Shown here one piece after another: positions 63,367-64,000 of a stretch of 64,000 nt of DNA (position 1 is its first letter; each line of letters opens with the position of its first letter). Source of the DNA: Candidatus Caldatribacterium sp. (GTDB lineage Bacteria > Atribacterota > Atribacteria > Atribacterales > Caldatribacteriaceae); the NCBI GenBank assembly GCA_025060675.1, contig JANXBI010000018.1:124001-188000 (forward strand). The letters are read 5' to 3'. The translations under genes were made by a program, and so were the position numbers. The notes under the pieces are model-generated. The model worked only from the letters and a program-made list of their open reading frames with translations, was not told where the DNA came from and did not search any database.

Positions 63367-64000
63367 GGTTGCGTATTGATATTGTAACACTCTTTCCAGA
63401 AGCCATTCGTCCTTATGTGGAGGCAGCGCTTCTTGGAAGGGCACAAAAGAAGGGACTTGTCTTTATTAAAATCCACAACCTTCGAAGCTTTTCACAGGAC
63501 CGGTACCGTACGGTGGATGATTATCCCTTTGGGGGTGGTCCTGGGATGGTTCTAAAGCCTGAACCCCTTGTCCGGGCGGTACGGTTCATCGCTGAGTATA
63601 CAGAAAGTTCACCCTTTGTCATCGTCACAAGTCCTCAAGGAGAGCTCTTTACCCAGCGTATGGCTTGGGAGTTGGCTCAAAAGGAGCATCTTGTCATCCT
63701 CTGCGGACGTTACCAGGGGATTGATGAGCGAGTTGTTGCGCTCACAAACGCTCGAGAGGTTTCTATCGGAGATTACGTGCTCTCGGGGGGAGAACTCCCG
63801 GCCCTTGTTATTACCGAAGCGGTGGTGCGACTTATTCCTGGGGTTTTGGGGGATGAAGAGTCCCTGCGGTATGATTCCTTTTCGGAGTATCCTTTTGGTC
63901 CCCCTCAGTACACGCGGCCTCGGGTATTTTGCGGCCTTGCGGTCCCAGAAGTTTTGCTCTCTGGAGACCATGCGCGTATCGAAAGATGGCGGAGGGAAAG
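63363..64000 (+). CDS. trmD: tRNA (guanine-37-N1)-methyltransferase TrmD, C-terminal end cut by window
   Basis: The frame starts at ATG 63363 (MRLRIDIVTLFPEAIRPY) and is still open at 64000; about 212 residues are seen of an expected 240-250. The knot motifs are present: FGGGPGMVLKPEP, CGRYQGIDERV, SIGDYVLSGGELPALV and YDSFSEYPFGPPQYTRP. TrmD methylates G37 of tRNAs next to the anticodon and prevents frameshifting. rplS would be expected to follow. Confidence 0.96.
   Translation, partial: MRLRIDIVTLFPEAIRPYVEAALLGRAQKKGLVFIKIHNLRSFSQDRYRTVDDYPFGGGPGMVLKPEPLVRAVRFIAEYTESSPFVIVTSPQGELFTQRMAWELAQKEHLVILCGRYQGIDERVVALTNAREVSIGDYVLSGGELPALVITEAVVRLIPGVLGDEESLRYDSFSEYPFGPPQYTRPRVFCGLAVPEVLLSGDHARIERWRRE

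Overview
This window is a gene-dense bacterial chromosome segment of about 50% GC (estimated by eye). It holds core housekeeping genes almost end to end. I see no insertion sequences, phage genes, CRISPR arrays, rRNAs or tRNAs. I count 67 protein genes, the first (murB) and last (trmD) cut by the window edges. All but three (an NFACT/RqcH gene, rpmB and a class A PBP gene) lie on the + strand. Start codons are often GTG or TTG, and neighbouring genes commonly overlap by 1 to 20 bases. The gene order resembles Firmicutes, Thermotogae and candidate phyla such as Atribacterota (OP9/JS1). Many proteins are rich in Lys, Arg, Glu and Val, which would suit a thermophile. Acetate kinase and phosphate acetyltransferase, together with peptide and amino-acid importers, suggest a fermentative life style. 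The phylum is an inference and not proven by this sequence.

Layout. 1-9.6 kb: the end of the division/cell-wall cluster (murB, ftsQ, ftsA, ftsZ), a B12-binding radical SAM protein, a PLP-binding YggS protein, proC, a DivIVA-like coiled coil, lspA and an rluD-type pseudouridine synthase, facing an rqcH/NFACT gene on the minus strand. 9.7-19.7 kb: one long run of yicC, gmk, rpoZ, coaBC, priA, def, fmt, a YugP-like protease, rsmB, a PASTA protein and rpe, ended by a strong hairpin terminator, then rpmB in reverse. 20-24.3 kb: an orphan sugar-type ABC ATPase, gap, tpiA, secG and a nicotinate phosphoribosyltransferase-like gene. 24.3-30.1 kb: a complete peptide (Dpp/Opp-type) ABC transporter. 30.1-37.5 kb: infC, rpmI, rplT, pheS, pheT, a CvpA-like protein and mutS2. 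37.5-41.2 kb: a PBP1A on the minus strand, a QueT-like transporter and tyrS. 41.2-45.9 kb: a branched-chain amino-acid ABC transporter in which the LivM permease and LivG ATPase are fused. 45.9-52.1 kb: recG, rsmD, coaD, pta, ackA and a DUF177 gene. 52.1-64 kb: rpmF, plsX, fabK, fabD, fabG, acpP, rnc, smc, ftsY, ffh, rpsP, khpA, rimM and trmD.

I did not find a clearly new multi-gene system. The unusual items are variations on known parts. They are a one-base frame break in a run of nine T that splits the membrane anchor from ftsQ; a membrane PASTA protein without a kinase where Firmicutes carry the PrkC kinase; a PriA that keeps its zinc cysteines but has lost recognisable ATPase motifs; a short SMC with a reduced hinge and an altered signature motif; an infC gene that seems to start on ATC or ATT; a MutS2 whose Smr domain lacks the LDLRG motif; and two divergent promoter regions whose elements overlap on opposite strands.
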